Positions 1 to 9,266 of a stretch of 53,528 nt of DNA are shown one piece after another (position 1 is the first letter of the stretch; the number at the start of each line of letters is the position of its first letter). The notes beneath the pieces are model-generated. The model worked only from the letters and a program-made list of their open reading frames with translations, was not told the origin of the DNA and did not search any database. The stretch is from assembly GCA_964342485.1 (NCBI GenBank), contig CAYFFO010000011.1:1-53528 (forward strand), read 5' to 3'. The position numbers and the translations under genes are program-made. This DNA is from CAYFFO01 sp964342485 (lineage in GTDB: Bacteria; Chloroflexota; Dehalococcoidia; Lucifugimonadales; CAJWER01).

Positions 1-79
1 ACAGGTATGTTAATCAACCTACTTTAGGGTTCCCAAATGGTGTCTAGGGTTTATAAATTTAATATATTAGTCTTATAAG

Positions 80-1354
80 TTACGGTCTTATAACGCTGCC
101 ATCAGCTCTCCTTACGGCATCCCATGCCCCTCCGAAGAGTCTTTCTCTGTGTGGGTATTTTGCGGCTAAATTTTCATCAATGTCAATTCCTAACCCAGGT
201 TTACCGTTATGCCACATATATCCTTCTTTTACTTCCGGACACCCAGGGAATACTTCTAATGTGCGTTCTTTGAATATATCGTATTCCTGTATACCAAAGT
301 TGTAAGAATTTAAATCAAGCATAAGGTTAGCAGCGTGGCCTACAGGAGATGTGTCACCAGGGCCGTGCCATGCTGTTCTTACGCTAAAAGCTTCACAGAG
401 GGCAGCTAATTTACGTGCCGGAGTTAAACCACCAATCTGTGATATGTGTACCCGGATAAAATCTATCAAACGATCTTTGATCATTGGAATGATTTCATGA
501 GGGTTATTATAAAGTTCTCCCATCGCTAAGGGAGTACTAGTTTGCTGTCTAACGATTCTAAAGTATTCATTGTCTTCGGGTGCAAATAAATCTTCTAGAA
601 AAAAAAGCTTAAAATGTTCTACATCTTTTGCAAATCCTACTCCTTGAATTGGCGGTATTCTTTCATGTACATCGTGTAGAAGTTCTATATCCCATCCAAT
701 AGAATTTCTTAAATGTTCAAACAATTTAATTGCAGTTCTTGTGTAAGGAGTAGGTTCAAATATACCTGAAGGGTGAGCCGAGTGTTTTGTCTTATCCGTT
801 AGAGTGTGCCTTTTTGTTATTATCTTAGGCCCACCCTGTCGATTTTTTGGTTTATTTGGACTTCCATATGATTGATACCCAGGAGTACTTAACTGTACTC
901 TAATATGGTGATAGCCTTGTTCGACGAAAGAATTTAGTCTGTCTTCAACCTCAACTAGTTCATTTCCGCTCGCATGTACGTAAACAGCTGCTGCATCTCT
1001 CGCTTTGCCTCCCCAGAGATCATAAATTGGCATACCTGCCAATTTACCTTTAATATCCCAAAGTGCTTGATCCACTCCACTAAGAGCGTTGTTTAGTACA
1101 GGCCCATTCCTCCAGTATGAAGATACATAACTGGATTGCCATATGTCTTCGATATCGGCGGGGTTTTTCCCAATCAGGAAAGGTTTTAGGTAGTCGTTAA
1201 TAGCCGATTCTACTGCAGAGGGTCTTTGGGTAAATGTTGCACATCCCAATCCATATAGTTCCGGTTCAGAAGTCTCTAACTTTACAATTACCAGTCTGAT
1301 ATCATCTGGTTCAGTGAGTATGACTTTCACGTTTCGTATTAATAAATTATTCAT
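80..1354 (-). CDS. Mannonate dehydratase-like enolase-superfamily enzyme
   Basis: Predicted cytoplasmic acid-sugar dehydratase (enolase superfamily, ManD-like subgroup) that would convert an aldonate such as D-mannonate to a 2-keto-3-deoxy acid. From the chosen start the protein has 424 residues, close to the roughly 400-residue ManD enzymes. Visible residues are Mg2+ ligands D228 (LLHDVH), E254 (FFLED) and E280 (MGELYNN). Their 26/26 spacing matches ManD. R152, H230 and H330 (AWHGPGD) sit where ManD has catalytic or substrate residues, and the KxK motif of other subgroups is absent. An ATG at 1414 exists, but it lies inside the lactonase gene. The ATG at 1354 follows AAGGG at a suitable distance and gives the normal N-terminus. 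It lies 32 bp downstream of the lactonase gene, so the two are probably one operon. The family call is firm; the exact sugar is not, because many ManD homologues have weak or different activity. Confidence 0.88.
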   Translation of the reverse strand: MNNLLIRNVKVILTEPDDIRLVIVKLETSEPELYGLGCATFTQRPSAVESAINDYLKPFLIGKNPADIEDIWQSSYVSSYWRNGPVLNNALSGVDQALWDIKGKLAGMPIYDLWGGKARDAAAVYVHASGNELVEVEDRLNSFVEQGYHHIRVQLSTPGYQSYGSPNKPKNRQGGPKIITKRHTLTDKTKHSAHPSGIFEPTPYTRTAIKLFEHLRNSIGWDIELLHDVHERIPPIQGVGFAKDVEHFKLFFLEDLFAPEDNEYFRIVRQQTSTPLAMGELYNNPHEIIPMIKDRLIDFIRVHISQIGGLTPARKLAALCEAFSVRTAWHGPGDTSPVGHAANLMLDLNSYNFGIQEYDIFKERTLEVFPGCPEVKEGYMWHNGKPGLGIDIDENLAAKYPHRERLFGGAWDAVRRADGSVIRP

Positions 1355-1386
1355 TTTTATAACCCTTGTTAAAATATAGAGGCTTT

Positions 1387-2400
1387 TTATTTGCTCGGCG
1401 TTATTAAAACCCACATTGGACCTACCCCCACTTCAGATGTATATAATGGAATTAGGGATCCATCTTTTTCATCTATCCTGTAGCATGCTATAAAGCCGCT
1501 TTCCAAACCTGCTGCGTAAAGGTAATTCCCGCTTGGATCTATTGTAAATGCTCTAGGAATTTTTTCTGTAGAGGTATGGCCTATCGATTCGAGAGAGCCG
1601 TCTGTATTATTTACAGAAAACGCCGCTATGGTATTGTGTCCCCGATTTGGGGCATAGAGATATTTCCCGGAGGGCGTTATTTGAATTTGTGAACACGAAT
1701 TATCCCCATGGTAATCTTTTGGTAACGTGCTAACTGTTTGCTTAGGTCTTATAAATCCAGTCGACACGTCAAAATCGTATACAGTTACAGATGAACCTTG
1801 TTCATTAGATGTAAATAAAACATCTTGGTTTGGGTGGAAACAAAAATGTCTAGGCCCTTCTTTATTGGCAGGTAAAATTGCGTTAGGTTGGTTAGGAGTC
1901 AAGGTACCTGTTTGTTCATTAAATTTAAATTGGAATATAGCACTGGGTCCAGGTTCTGAGATATGTGGAACAAAAGCAAATTTATTGGATCTATCTGTCC
2001 GAATACAGTGAGCTCCAATTGCAGTGTTAGTCCATTTTTCATTTTGAATGATAGTGAATTCATTATCTATGGGATGGACAGACACCCCTGCTTTCCTATA
2101 ATAAGCTGCAAGCAAATATCGACCTGTTTCGTCAGTGGATATGTAGCATGGATCGGATCTTAAGTCGATTTCGCTCAATTTGGACAATTGTCCTGAACCG
2201 GTATCTCTGGATAGGGTGACCATTTTATTCGAGCCTCTACAACCTGCATATATGAAATTGTTGTTTGGATGTTTCGATAAAGGCCCTGGTTTACCTTTTA
2301 GTGGGAATAAGTCGATTAGATCAAGTTGACCAGTGTCATCATCCATATCAAAAATTGCGATTTTGTCTTCTTCAGATAAAGACACATACATATTACTCAT
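1387..2400 (-). CDS. Lactonase family beta-propeller protein (6-phosphogluconolactonase-like)
   Basis: A 337-residue seven-bladed propeller of the YbhE/lactonase family (PF10282 type). Members hydrolyse aldonolactones or 6-phosphogluconolactone. The repeated pattern is a hydrophobic strand, then FxxHPNxxFIYA or ITPSGKYLYAPNRG, then an acidic TGxL turn, seen for example near residues 40, 85, 185 and 245. There is no signal peptide, so it is cytoplasmic. The ATG is preceded by a near-perfect AGGAGG, the strongest ribosome binding site in this part of the window. It is the first gene of a two-gene operon with the downstream ManD-like dehydratase, which fits lactone opening before dehydration of the aldonic acid. 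Substrate specificity cannot be read from sequence. Homologues include proteins of unproven activity. Confidence 0.85.
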   Translation of the reverse strand: MSNMYVSLSEEDKIAIFDMDDDTGQLDLIDLFPLKGKPGPLSKHPNNNFIYAGCRGSNKMVTLSRDTGSGQLSKLSEIDLRSDPCYISTDETGRYLLAAYYRKAGVSVHPIDNEFTIIQNEKWTNTAIGAHCIRTDRSNKFAFVPHISEPGPSAIFQFKFNEQTGTLTPNQPNAILPANKEGPRHFCFHPNQDVLFTSNEQGSSVTVYDFDVSTGFIRPKQTVSTLPKDYHGDNSCSQIQITPSGKYLYAPNRGHNTIAAFSVNNTDGSLESIGHTSTEKIPRAFTIDPSGNYLYAAGLESGFIACYRIDEKDGSLIPLYTSEVGVGPMWVLITPSK

Positions 2401-2519
2401 GACGGTCCTCCTAGCTTATAAAAGCTATTTTAAATCGATAGGTTACAAGTGAATTATTGTTATATGCATAATATATTATTTAGGCATGATAACATCACTA
2501 TCTTTAACGCTTAGAGGTG

Positions 2520-2538
2520 TTAATATTTGTAATATTAA
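2520..2538. promoter_or_regulatory. Perfect 8+3+8 inverted repeat upstream of the alpha-mannosidase gene
   Basis: TTAATATT and AATATTAA are separated by TGT. The palindrome is 38 bp upstream of the GH38 start, in the 176-bp divergent spacer shared with the lactonase operon. It overlaps a possible -10 element (TGTAAT). This looks like a binding site for a dimeric regulator, although AT-rich spacers produce palindromes by chance. No regulator gene is adjacent. Confidence 0.35.
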
Positions 2539-2576
2539 TCAAGTATATTTTAAAGAATTGCAACGGGAGTTAATGA

Positions 2577-5500
2577 ATGTTTACTGATTTCAGACATGTA
2601 CCACAGCGGTTACAGCAGCGTATTGATGAGATTGGACATACTATCGTTAGAAGTCGCAAAGAGATTACTTCTTGGAGTGTCTTTCATGGAGAATTTGATA
2701 AAGGGTTTGATAAATCTATAGATGATTCTGAATGGCAAGCTCTTGAAAACTGGAATGATATTGAAACTCCGTCATGGTTTAAAACTACCGTAGTTATCCC
2801 TGAAGAATTTAATGGGCTAAATGTTTCACTTTCTCTCAAAGTAGGTGGTTATCTACATTCGTTGTTCAATGCAGAAGGATTAATTTATGTTAATGAAGAA
2901 TTGGTTCAGGGTATTGACGCTTATCATTATGATATACCACTGGCAACTTTTGCTGAAGCCGGCAAAAGCTATAGTGTAGCTATTTTTATTTTCTGGAAAC
3001 CAGATTTTGATAAGACGGAATGGACACCTACTTCTAGGAAGCCTCATCCAGATATTCAGCCTTTAACTGAAATACAAGTAATTGATAAAACTACAGAGAC
3101 ATTTTATTTCGATATATCTACTGCTTTTGATATTGCAAATACCTTACCTGAGGATTCCCTGGAAAGAGTAAGGATGCTTACGTGTCTTGATAGAGCATTA
3201 TTATGTGTTGATTTCAGAGGATTACATGACGAAGATTTTTACAAGTCAATTGTTATTGCTAATACTCAACTCAGGAAAGAATTATTTAGCAACCAACTCA
3301 ATCCTAATAGACCAACCGCTTTAGCTGTAGCTCAGACACACATAGATCTTGCGTGGTTCTGGCCAATCGATGTTAATAGATACAAGATTGGCAGGTCTGT
3401 AGCAACGGTTCTTGATTTGATGGATAGATATCCTGATTTCACTTTTATGCAGAATCAAGCAAAGGTATACGAATATTTGCAAGATGATTTCCCGGATCTT
3501 TATTCATCGGTAAAAGATAGGGTTCATGAAGGGAGATGGGAAGTAAATGGAGGGATGTGGACAGAGCCTGATACGAATATGCCTTCAGGGGAATCACTTA
3601 TTCGGCAAATCACATTTGGGATACGCTATTTCAAAAAGGAATTCGATAAGGTCGGGCAAGCTTTAATCATAATGGATGCATTTGGGTACTCCTGGGCTTT
3701 GCCACAACTTTTAAGGCGAGCAGGGTTGAAATATTTTCTTACAAATAAGATGTCTTGGAATCAGTTTAACCGTCTTCCTTATGATTCTTTTATTTGGCAG
3801 GGTATTGATGGAAGTCGAGTTATCGCTCACCAGTTGACTGCAAAAAATTCTGGTGGAGACGGATGGACGACCACTTGTAATGCTTTATTAAACCCTGAGA
3901 TGCTGGACAATTCTTGGGATATGTATCAACAAAAAGATCAAAATGATCAGGTTTTATTCACCTATGGATACGGTGATGGTGGAGGAGGTCCAACTACCCA
4001 GATGTTGGAAACAGCAAAAAGAGTTAGGGAACTTGATGCCAGTGTTAATTTACAGCACGGAACAATTCAGGGTTATTTTGAAAATTTGGAACAGAGATTT
4101 AATGAAGGACGCCCTCATGTTTGGAATAAAGAGTTGTATCTTGAATTGCATCGAGGAACTTACACATCCAAAGCAGCTATTAAGAAAGGCAATAGAAAAG
4201 GGGAAGTTTCTCTCCATGATGCTGAACTTTTTGCTTCTTTAGCCAATATTTTGGTCGGGGAAGCCTATCCAAGAGACAACATTTTCCAAGCCTGGGATCT
4301 TCTTTTGGTTAATCAGCAGCATGATATTTTACCTGGTTCGATAACACGTGAACCAGAGTTAGATGCTTTAAGAGATTATTCGAGGTTACAGGAAATTACA
4401 TCTAACATTATTGATAATTCAATTGAGGCAATTGCAAATCGCGTGGCTACTGAAAACGATTCAATAATTGTTTTTAACCCTAATGCCTGGTCAAGAAATG
4501 GGATTATAGAGATAAATACAGATAGGGAATCGGAATTAACATTCATGGACAGCAACGGTCGAGTTTTGACACATCAAGTTTCTAATGATGATTCTTCTAA
4601 AATACTCGTTCAAGTAAATAACGTACCAGCTTGTGGCTATACCACAGTCAAATTTGACTCCATTAAAACTGAACACGTATCTTCGATGTCTATTTCTGAG
4701 AGTAGGATGGAAAATGCGTATTTTGTTTTAGAAATCGATAAATCAGGTCATATATCTTCTTTATACGACAAAATTCATAAACGTGAAATAATAGATTCTG
4801 ATTCGGTAGGTAATGTGTTTCAAATATTTGAAGATAGGCCTTTGAATTATGATGCATGGGATATAGACAGGTATTTTGATGACAAGATATCTGTTATTGA
4901 TCAATTTGATTCAGTACGAGTAATTGAAAATGGACCAGTTCGTGGAACTGTGGAAATAAGGAAAACTTTTTCATCTTCTAGTATTGTTCAACGAATTCAA
5001 ATATTTGAAGGCATACCAAGAATTGACTTTGATACAGAAATAGAATGGGGAGAAACAAATACTCTATTAAAAGTTGCTTTCCCAGTTGCTATTAATAGTC
5101 TGGAAGCGACTTATGAAATCCAGTTCGGTAATGTAGAGCGCCCAACCCATCGCAGTTCATCTTTGGATCAGGCACAGTTTGAAGCATGTGCACAAAAATG
5201 GGTAGACCTATCTGAAGGTGACTATGGTATCTCATTACTAAACGACTGTAAGTATGGATATGATGTCGAAGGTAATGTTATACGTCTAACGCTGTTAAGG
5301 TCTCCAAAAGCACCTGACCCACAGACTGATCAAGGTAGTCACCAGTTTACTTATAGTTTGTTTCCTCATAGTGGCGATTGGAGAAACGGTTCAATCCAAG
5401 CCGGTTACGAATTGAATTATCCATTTACAATAGCCAATACTGGTATGCATGAAGGTGATTTACCGAAAGAATTTTCTCTTGTATCTACAAATAAAGATGG

Positions 5501-5735
5501 AGTATTTATTGAAACTGTAAAATTAGGAGAAGATAGCGACAATCTTATCGTACGCCTTTACGAAGGGCATAACACCAGAGGTTCTTTCGATATTAAAATA
5601 GGTGTTCCTATATCTGATGGTAATGAGGTTAATTTACTTGAAGAATTTGAATCTCCTATAAATTTGTATTCTGATTCGATCAATACTGATATAAAGCCAT
5701 ATGAAGTACGGACATTTGAATTGGAAATTGAATAA
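2577..5735 (+). CDS. Glycoside hydrolase family 38 alpha-mannosidase
   Basis: A 1052-residue retaining exo-alpha-mannosidase of the class II (cytosolic/ER-like) GH38 type. It would release mannose from alpha-mannosides. The order is an N-terminal jelly-roll region (about 1-240), a catalytic (beta/alpha)7 barrel starting at THIDLAWFWP (H255, D257, zinc site), the nucleophile D367 in MDAFGYS, then the central helical domain and C-terminal beta-sandwich domains (about 640-1050). A second zinc-site histidine is likely in the QQHDILPGS segment. There is no signal peptide, so the enzyme is intracellular and would act on imported oligosaccharides. The start is supported by GGGAG 8 nt upstream; an out-of-frame ATG 4 nt earlier opens only a few codons. 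The FAH-fold gene starts 5 nt after the stop, so translation is probably coupled. Confidence 0.93.
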   Translation: MFTDFRHVPQRLQQRIDEIGHTIVRSRKEITSWSVFHGEFDKGFDKSIDDSEWQALENWNDIETPSWFKTTVVIPEEFNGLNVSLSLKVGGYLHSLFNAEGLIYVNEELVQGIDAYHYDIPLATFAEAGKSYSVAIFIFWKPDFDKTEWTPTSRKPHPDIQPLTEIQVIDKTTETFYFDISTAFDIANTLPEDSLERVRMLTCLDRALLCVDFRGLHDEDFYKSIVIANTQLRKELFSNQLNPNRPTALAVAQTHIDLAWFWPIDVNRYKIGRSVATVLDLMDRYPDFTFMQNQAKVYEYLQDDFPDLYSSVKDRVHEGRWEVNGGMWTEPDTNMPSGESLIRQITFGIRYFKKEFDKVGQALIIMDAFGYSWALPQLLRRAGLKYFLTNKMSWNQFNRLPYDSFIWQGIDGSRVIAHQLTAKNSGGDGWTTTCNALLNPEMLDNSWDMYQQKDQNDQVLFTYGYGDGGGGPTTQMLETAKRVRELDASVNLQHGTIQGYFENLEQRFNEGRPHVWNKELYLELHRGTYTSKAAIKKGNRKGEVSLHDAELFASLANILVGEAYPRDNIFQAWDLLLVNQQHDILPGSITREPELDALRDYSRLQEITSNIIDNSIEAIANRVATENDSIIVFNPNAWSRNGIIEINTDRESELTFMDSNGRVLTHQVSNDDSSKILVQVNNVPACGYTTVKFDSIKTEHVSSMSISESRMENAYFVLEIDKSGHISSLYDKIHKREIIDSDSVGNVFQIFEDRPLNYDAWDIDRYFDDKISVIDQFDSVRVIENGPVRGTVEIRKTFSSSSIVQRIQIFEGIPRIDFDTEIEWGETNTLLKVAFPVAINSLEATYEIQFGNVERPTHRSSSLDQAQFEACAQKWVDLSEGDYGISLLNDCKYGYDVEGNVIRLTLLRSPKAPDPQTDQGSHQFTYSLFPHSGDWRNGSIQAGYELNYPFTIANTGMHEGDLPKEFSLVSTNKDGVFIETVKLGEDSDNLIVRLYEGHNTRGSFDIKIGVPISDGNEVNLLEEFESPINLYSDSINTDIKPYEVRTFELEIE

Positions 5736-5740
5736 ACATA

Positions 5741-6529
5741 ATGAATACAAATACAGTTGAAAAAGCTGCCAAGGCTCTAAGTGAAAGTCGTTTAAAAAAT
5801 AGAAAAATTGGTTTATTGAATGAAGAAATAAGACCTGTGGCAGAGAAGGATGCTTACGAAGTACAGGATAAACTTCACGAAATAATAGAAAAAAATACCG
5901 GTGACAAAGTAGTTGGACACAAAATAGGCTGCACCACTCCTGTCATGCAACAATTTCTTTCAATTGACAACCCTTGTGCTGGTGCCGTGTTTAAATCCAC
6001 GGTGCATAAAGGTAATGGAGTTTTTACTTTTGATAATCTCCTCCATCCTGGTGTTGAGTGTGAATTGGCGGTTTATTTAAAGAAGGATCTCCCTGATACA
6101 AATGAATCGTATGATGCTGATTCGGTTATCGATGCGATTGAGTCGGTTATGCCTGCAATCGAAGTAGTTGATGATCGATGGAATAACTATAAATTAATCG
6201 ATACACCTACGCTTATAGCAGATGATTTTTTTGGAGCGGGTTGTGTATTAGGTCCACCTTTTAAAGATATTTCTGACCTGGATAAAACACGTGGAAGTAT
6301 GTGGATAAATGGTAACATCATCGGTTCAGGTACAGGAGGCGATATAATGGGAGATCCATTATCAGCATTGGCATGGCTGGCAAACTCTATGATAACCAGA
6401 GGGAAACAACTCAATTCTGGCGAGTTTGTATTGCTTGGTAGTCTCGTACAAACTGAATGGGTCAACAAGGGAGATATTGTAGATATTGAATTAGAAGGTC
6501 AGGGTAAAGCTAGGGCTATATTTAATTAA
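5741..6529 (+). CDS. 2-keto-4-pentenoate hydratase-like FAH-superfamily protein
   Basis: A 262-residue protein resembling MhpD-type 2-oxopent-4-enoate hydratase and 4-oxalocrotonate decarboxylase. Relatives hydrate or decarboxylate small unsaturated 2-keto acids with a divalent metal. Likely metal ligands are E106 and E108 in HPGVECEL and E141 before VVDDRW. The GHKIGCT segment near residue 59 and the late GSLVQTEWV segment are typical of the family. No clear Shine-Dalgarno precedes the ATG, only 5 nt from the mannosidase stop, which suggests coupled translation. The context suggests a role on a 2-keto-3-deoxy or 2-keto-enoic sugar-acid intermediate rather than classical aromatic meta-cleavage, since no ring-cleavage genes are present. 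That role is inferred. Confidence 0.82.
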   Translation: MNTNTVEKAAKALSESRLKNRKIGLLNEEIRPVAEKDAYEVQDKLHEIIEKNTGDKVVGHKIGCTTPVMQQFLSIDNPCAGAVFKSTVHKGNGVFTFDNLLHPGVECELAVYLKKDLPDTNESYDADSVIDAIESVMPAIEVVDDRWNNYKLIDTPTLIADDFFGAGCVLGPPFKDISDLDKTRGSMWINGNIIGSGTGGDIMGDPLSALAWLANSMITRGKQLNSGEFVLLGSLVQTEWVNKGDIVDIELEGQGKARAIFN

Positions 6530-6543
6530 GGATGTGTTTGTAT

Positions 6544-7638
6544 TTATCCATTCATAGTTACTAATTGAGCAACTCTCTTTGCCGATTTGCCGTCGATATT
6601 TAGTGCAGTTTTAAGTTTATTGGATAACCCTCGGAGATTTTGTGACATAAGTCTTTCCACATCTTGCTTTGTATTGGCTTCGTAATTACCACCGAGAATA
6701 GTAACGGGAAAGTCTCCATTCGAGTCACCAAAATTGATTCGGTCATTATCCAAGATAATGTTAATAGTAGGTATATTCAAAAGAGCTGATTTTAGTCCCA
6801 TGGTTGAGTAATGAGTGATCGATAGGTCTGAGATTTCCAAAATTTGTTGATTATTTAATTTCGGTTGTAATAATTTTTCTCCTGCTTGTTTTAGCAGGAG
6901 AGAGTAGTCTTTCGTGTCTCGGGGATGTCTCGTGAAAATAAACAAATCGTCTTGCTGAAGGTTTGATATTACCCAAGATAACGTTTGCTCTGTGCTTGGG
7001 GCTCCGGGAAAGATCTCTGCCTGACTGTGATAGGTTACTAATCTGTTGTTTTTGGTGATACCTAGTTTGGTTTTTATTGATTTGTTTAATTTCTTGTCAC
7101 TTTCGTAGCGATATTGGTCCAATCCTGGATGCCCTGTTATAACTATATTTTCTTCCCTCATTCCTCTTGAAAGTGATATTTGTGCAGATAATTTATCAAT
7201 ATGAGCGTAAAAGTTCGCAAATTGTAATTCCTTCTTAGGATACCAACAACCCCATGCTTCCACTATTTGAATTGTTCTGAGAGATAATTTGGTACCTGCT
7301 GAAACTAAAACAGCCTCAATATCTTTTTCGAGGCCTGTTTTATCGTGGGAAGTACCAACCAAAATTGCGTCAGGCTTATATCTGCTGATAAGTTTTTGAG
7401 CATAAATTTCAGGGATATCTACAATGTTTCCCTTATATCCAATATCCAGACATAGATCTGTGTAATCTATATTTAGATTTTCAAAAATAATAGAAGAACC
7501 ACCAAGATGTTTGGTTTCTGGGTTTGCACTATTGACTCCAATAAGTACAACTTGATGGCCTTGTTGTCTTAGTTCGTTTACGGTAGGCCCAACACTTTCT
7601 CCAGGTCCAGGGTGACGTGCAGCTGCAAGAATTTTCAT
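6544..7638 (-). CDS. Glycosyltransferase-like protein of GT-B/UDP-GlcNAc 2-epimerase-like fold
   Basis: A 364-residue protein I recognise only at fold level. The N-terminal half begins MKILAAARHPGPGESV and has a Rossmann-like segment ending in a VGTSHD motif near residue 95. The C-terminal half contains TRHPRD (about 238) and ISDLSITHYSTMGLKSALL (about 270), the acidic-Ser-Thr-Gly-Leu-Glu-like loop typical of nucleotide-sugar binding in GT-B transferases and UDP-GlcNAc 2-epimerases. There is no signal peptide or membrane segment. The gene stands alone, convergent with the FAH-fold gene (14 bp between stops) and divergent from the DUF1800 gene. It may add a sugar to a cell-surface polymer, but the substrate is unknown. 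The start Met fits the first beta strand; the ribosome binding site is weak. Confidence 0.6.
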   Translation of the reverse strand: MKILAAARHPGPGESVGPTVNELRQQGHQVVLIGVNSANPETKHLGGSSIIFENLNIDYTDLCLDIGYKGNIVDIPEIYAQKLISRYKPDAILVGTSHDKTGLEKDIEAVLVSAGTKLSLRTIQIVEAWGCWYPKKELQFANFYAHIDKLSAQISLSRGMREENIVITGHPGLDQYRYESDKKLNKSIKTKLGITKNNRLVTYHSQAEIFPGAPSTEQTLSWVISNLQQDDLFIFTRHPRDTKDYSLLLKQAGEKLLQPKLNNQQILEISDLSITHYSTMGLKSALLNIPTINIILDNDRINFGDSNGDFPVTILGGNYEANTKQDVERLMSQNLRGLSNKLKTALNIDGKSAKRVAQLVTMNG

Positions 7639-7685
7639 ATTTCTTTATTATCCAAATCAGGTTAATTACCATTAAAATTCAAAGT

Positions 7686-7714
7686 TTGTACAATAGTATA
7701 TTAGGTAGTATAGG
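7686..7714 (+). promoter_or_regulatory. Possible sigma-70-type promoter for DUF1800 cassette 1
   Basis: TTGTAC, a 17-bp spacer, then TATAGG. It lies in the 175-bp divergent spacer, about 100 bp upstream of the DUF1800 start. Spacing is ideal but the -10 box is imperfect. AT-rich DNA gives such matches by chance. Confidence 0.3.
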
Positions 7715-7813
7715 ATACTAGATAAATTATTGTTCGAAATGGTACAATCATCCGAGTGAAATTGTTCGATTTGTTCCATTATTTTTCGAAATTTTTTGAT
7801 TTGAGGGAGAATT

Positions 7814-9223
7814 ATGTCTAGCACTGAAAAGATAGCTCTTATGTCCCATCTTATGAGAAGAGCAGGGTTTGGAGCCCCTCGTGCAGAGATCGAAAAACTG
7901 GCTGAGCTTGATTATGAATCTGTTGTCGAGTCGATGCTTGTACCTCGAGATGATTCTGAAGTGGATCTTGCAACCCTGTATAGATATCATCCAGCTTCAG
8001 AAAGAACTCAAAACATAGGTGCAAGCCAATTAAATTGGCTATACAGAATGGTTACCACAACAAATCCCCTTAGAGAAAAAATGACACTTTTTTGGCATCA
8101 TGTTTTTGCCACTGGAGATTCCAAGGTGGAATGTTCTTATCAGATGTTGGAACAGATAGAGTTGTTTAGAAATGGTGGAATGGGGAGTTATAGAGATCTT
8201 TTGCTTGATTTGGCGAAGGACCCGGCGATGCTGTATTGGTTGGATCAGAATGAGAACCATAAGAGAGCCCCTAATGAGAACTTCGGTCGTGAGATACTTG
8301 AGTTGTTCTCAATGGGTACTAGTAATTATACAGAAAAAGATGTGTTCGAATGTTCACGTGCTTTTACTGGTTGGTCAATGGGTGTAAAAATCCATCATTT
8401 GTTATGGGGACCACATTTGTGGCCTTTTGAGTTTCACCCAGAGGATCATGACACAGGGCAAAAATCTTTTTTGGGAAATATTGGTCAATTTAATGGTGAA
8501 GAAATAATAGATATTATAGTCGAGCAGCCAGCATGTCATCGATTTATAATGAGGCATTTATACAACTTTTTTGTGGCTGATGAGCCGCAGGTACCGGCAT
8601 GGCCAATCGAACCTCCTAGAGATCCAAAAGCAATTGAAGCTATGTGTGAAGTATTCGTTTCAAGCGGATATGATATGACGTCAGTTTTAAGGTATTTGTT
8701 TAATGCAGAATTCTTCAAGAATTCTCAATACCAAAAAGTAAGAAATCCCGCTGAGGTAATTGTTGGGACTCTTCTTATGACAGGAGATATGTTGGGCCCC
8801 GACCCTCGTTGGGGAGAATTAGGAAAAGAGACAGGATATATGGGACAGGCATTGCTGGATCCTCCGAGTGTTGAAGGCTGGCATACAGGGAAAGAGTGGA
8901 TTAATAGCGGAGCTTTGATCAATAGAGTTAATTTTATGGCAGATCGTGTAAGTGACTTGGATCTTCCAGGAGTTAAGGATTTGGTTAACAGGATTGCTTC
9001 AAGCAATGGTAAAACGATGACTCCCGAACATCTTGTCAATGGATGCTTGGATATGGTTGGACCTATGGCGGTTGAAGAAGATACACGCAAAGAGCTTGTA
9101 TCACTTGCCGAGACCGGTGGATCCATGGATTTGTCTACTGAGGCCGGATATCAGGATTTTAGCAATCGAGTTACTGAAGTATTTGGAATGATAGCCGGTA
9201 CTCGTGAATATCAATTTGGCTAG
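7814..9223 (+). CDS. DUF1800 family protein, cassette 1
   Basis: A 469-residue DUF1800 protein (PF08811 type). The family is widespread in Planctomycetes, Bacteroidetes and Chloroflexota and has no established biochemical function. Diagnostic segments are SHLMRRAGFG at the N-terminus, EKMTLFWHHVFAT (about 90), NENFGREILELFSMG (about 154), SRAFTGWS (about 184), the HDTGQKSFLG turn (about 218) and PPSVEGWHTGKEWI (about 355). Many homologues are exported, but this one starts directly with the first conserved helix and shows no Sec or Tat signal. The start has a good GAGGGAG site. The DUF1501 gene follows after 43 bp and an NHL gene after that, an arrangement repeated on the other strand at 29654-33326. 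The family call is secure; the function is unknown. Confidence 0.92.
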   Translation: MSSTEKIALMSHLMRRAGFGAPRAEIEKLAELDYESVVESMLVPRDDSEVDLATLYRYHPASERTQNIGASQLNWLYRMVTTTNPLREKMTLFWHHVFATGDSKVECSYQMLEQIELFRNGGMGSYRDLLLDLAKDPAMLYWLDQNENHKRAPNENFGREILELFSMGTSNYTEKDVFECSRAFTGWSMGVKIHHLLWGPHLWPFEFHPEDHDTGQKSFLGNIGQFNGEEIIDIIVEQPACHRFIMRHLYNFFVADEPQVPAWPIEPPRDPKAIEAMCEVFVSSGYDMTSVLRYLFNAEFFKNSQYQKVRNPAEVIVGTLLMTGDMLGPDPRWGELGKETGYMGQALLDPPSVEGWHTGKEWINSGALINRVNFMADRVSDLDLPGVKDLVNRIASSNGKTMTPEHLVNGCLDMVGPMAVEEDTRKELVSLAETGGSMDLSTEAGYQDFSNRVTEVFGMIAGTREYQFG

Positions 9224-9266
9224 AATATTATTAACTAGAAAAATCGATTATTAAGGAGATATTTGG

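Noticed and set aside
80..1414. Longer start at 1414 for the dehydratase gene
   Set aside because: It overlaps the lactonase gene and adds residues with no family match. ATG at 1354 has an AAGGG site and the usual N-terminus.
8725..9126. 133-residue antisense frame inside DUF1800 cassette 1
   Set aside because: Low-complexity Ser/Thr/Pro-rich shadow opposite a well-supported coding sequence, without a ribosome site.
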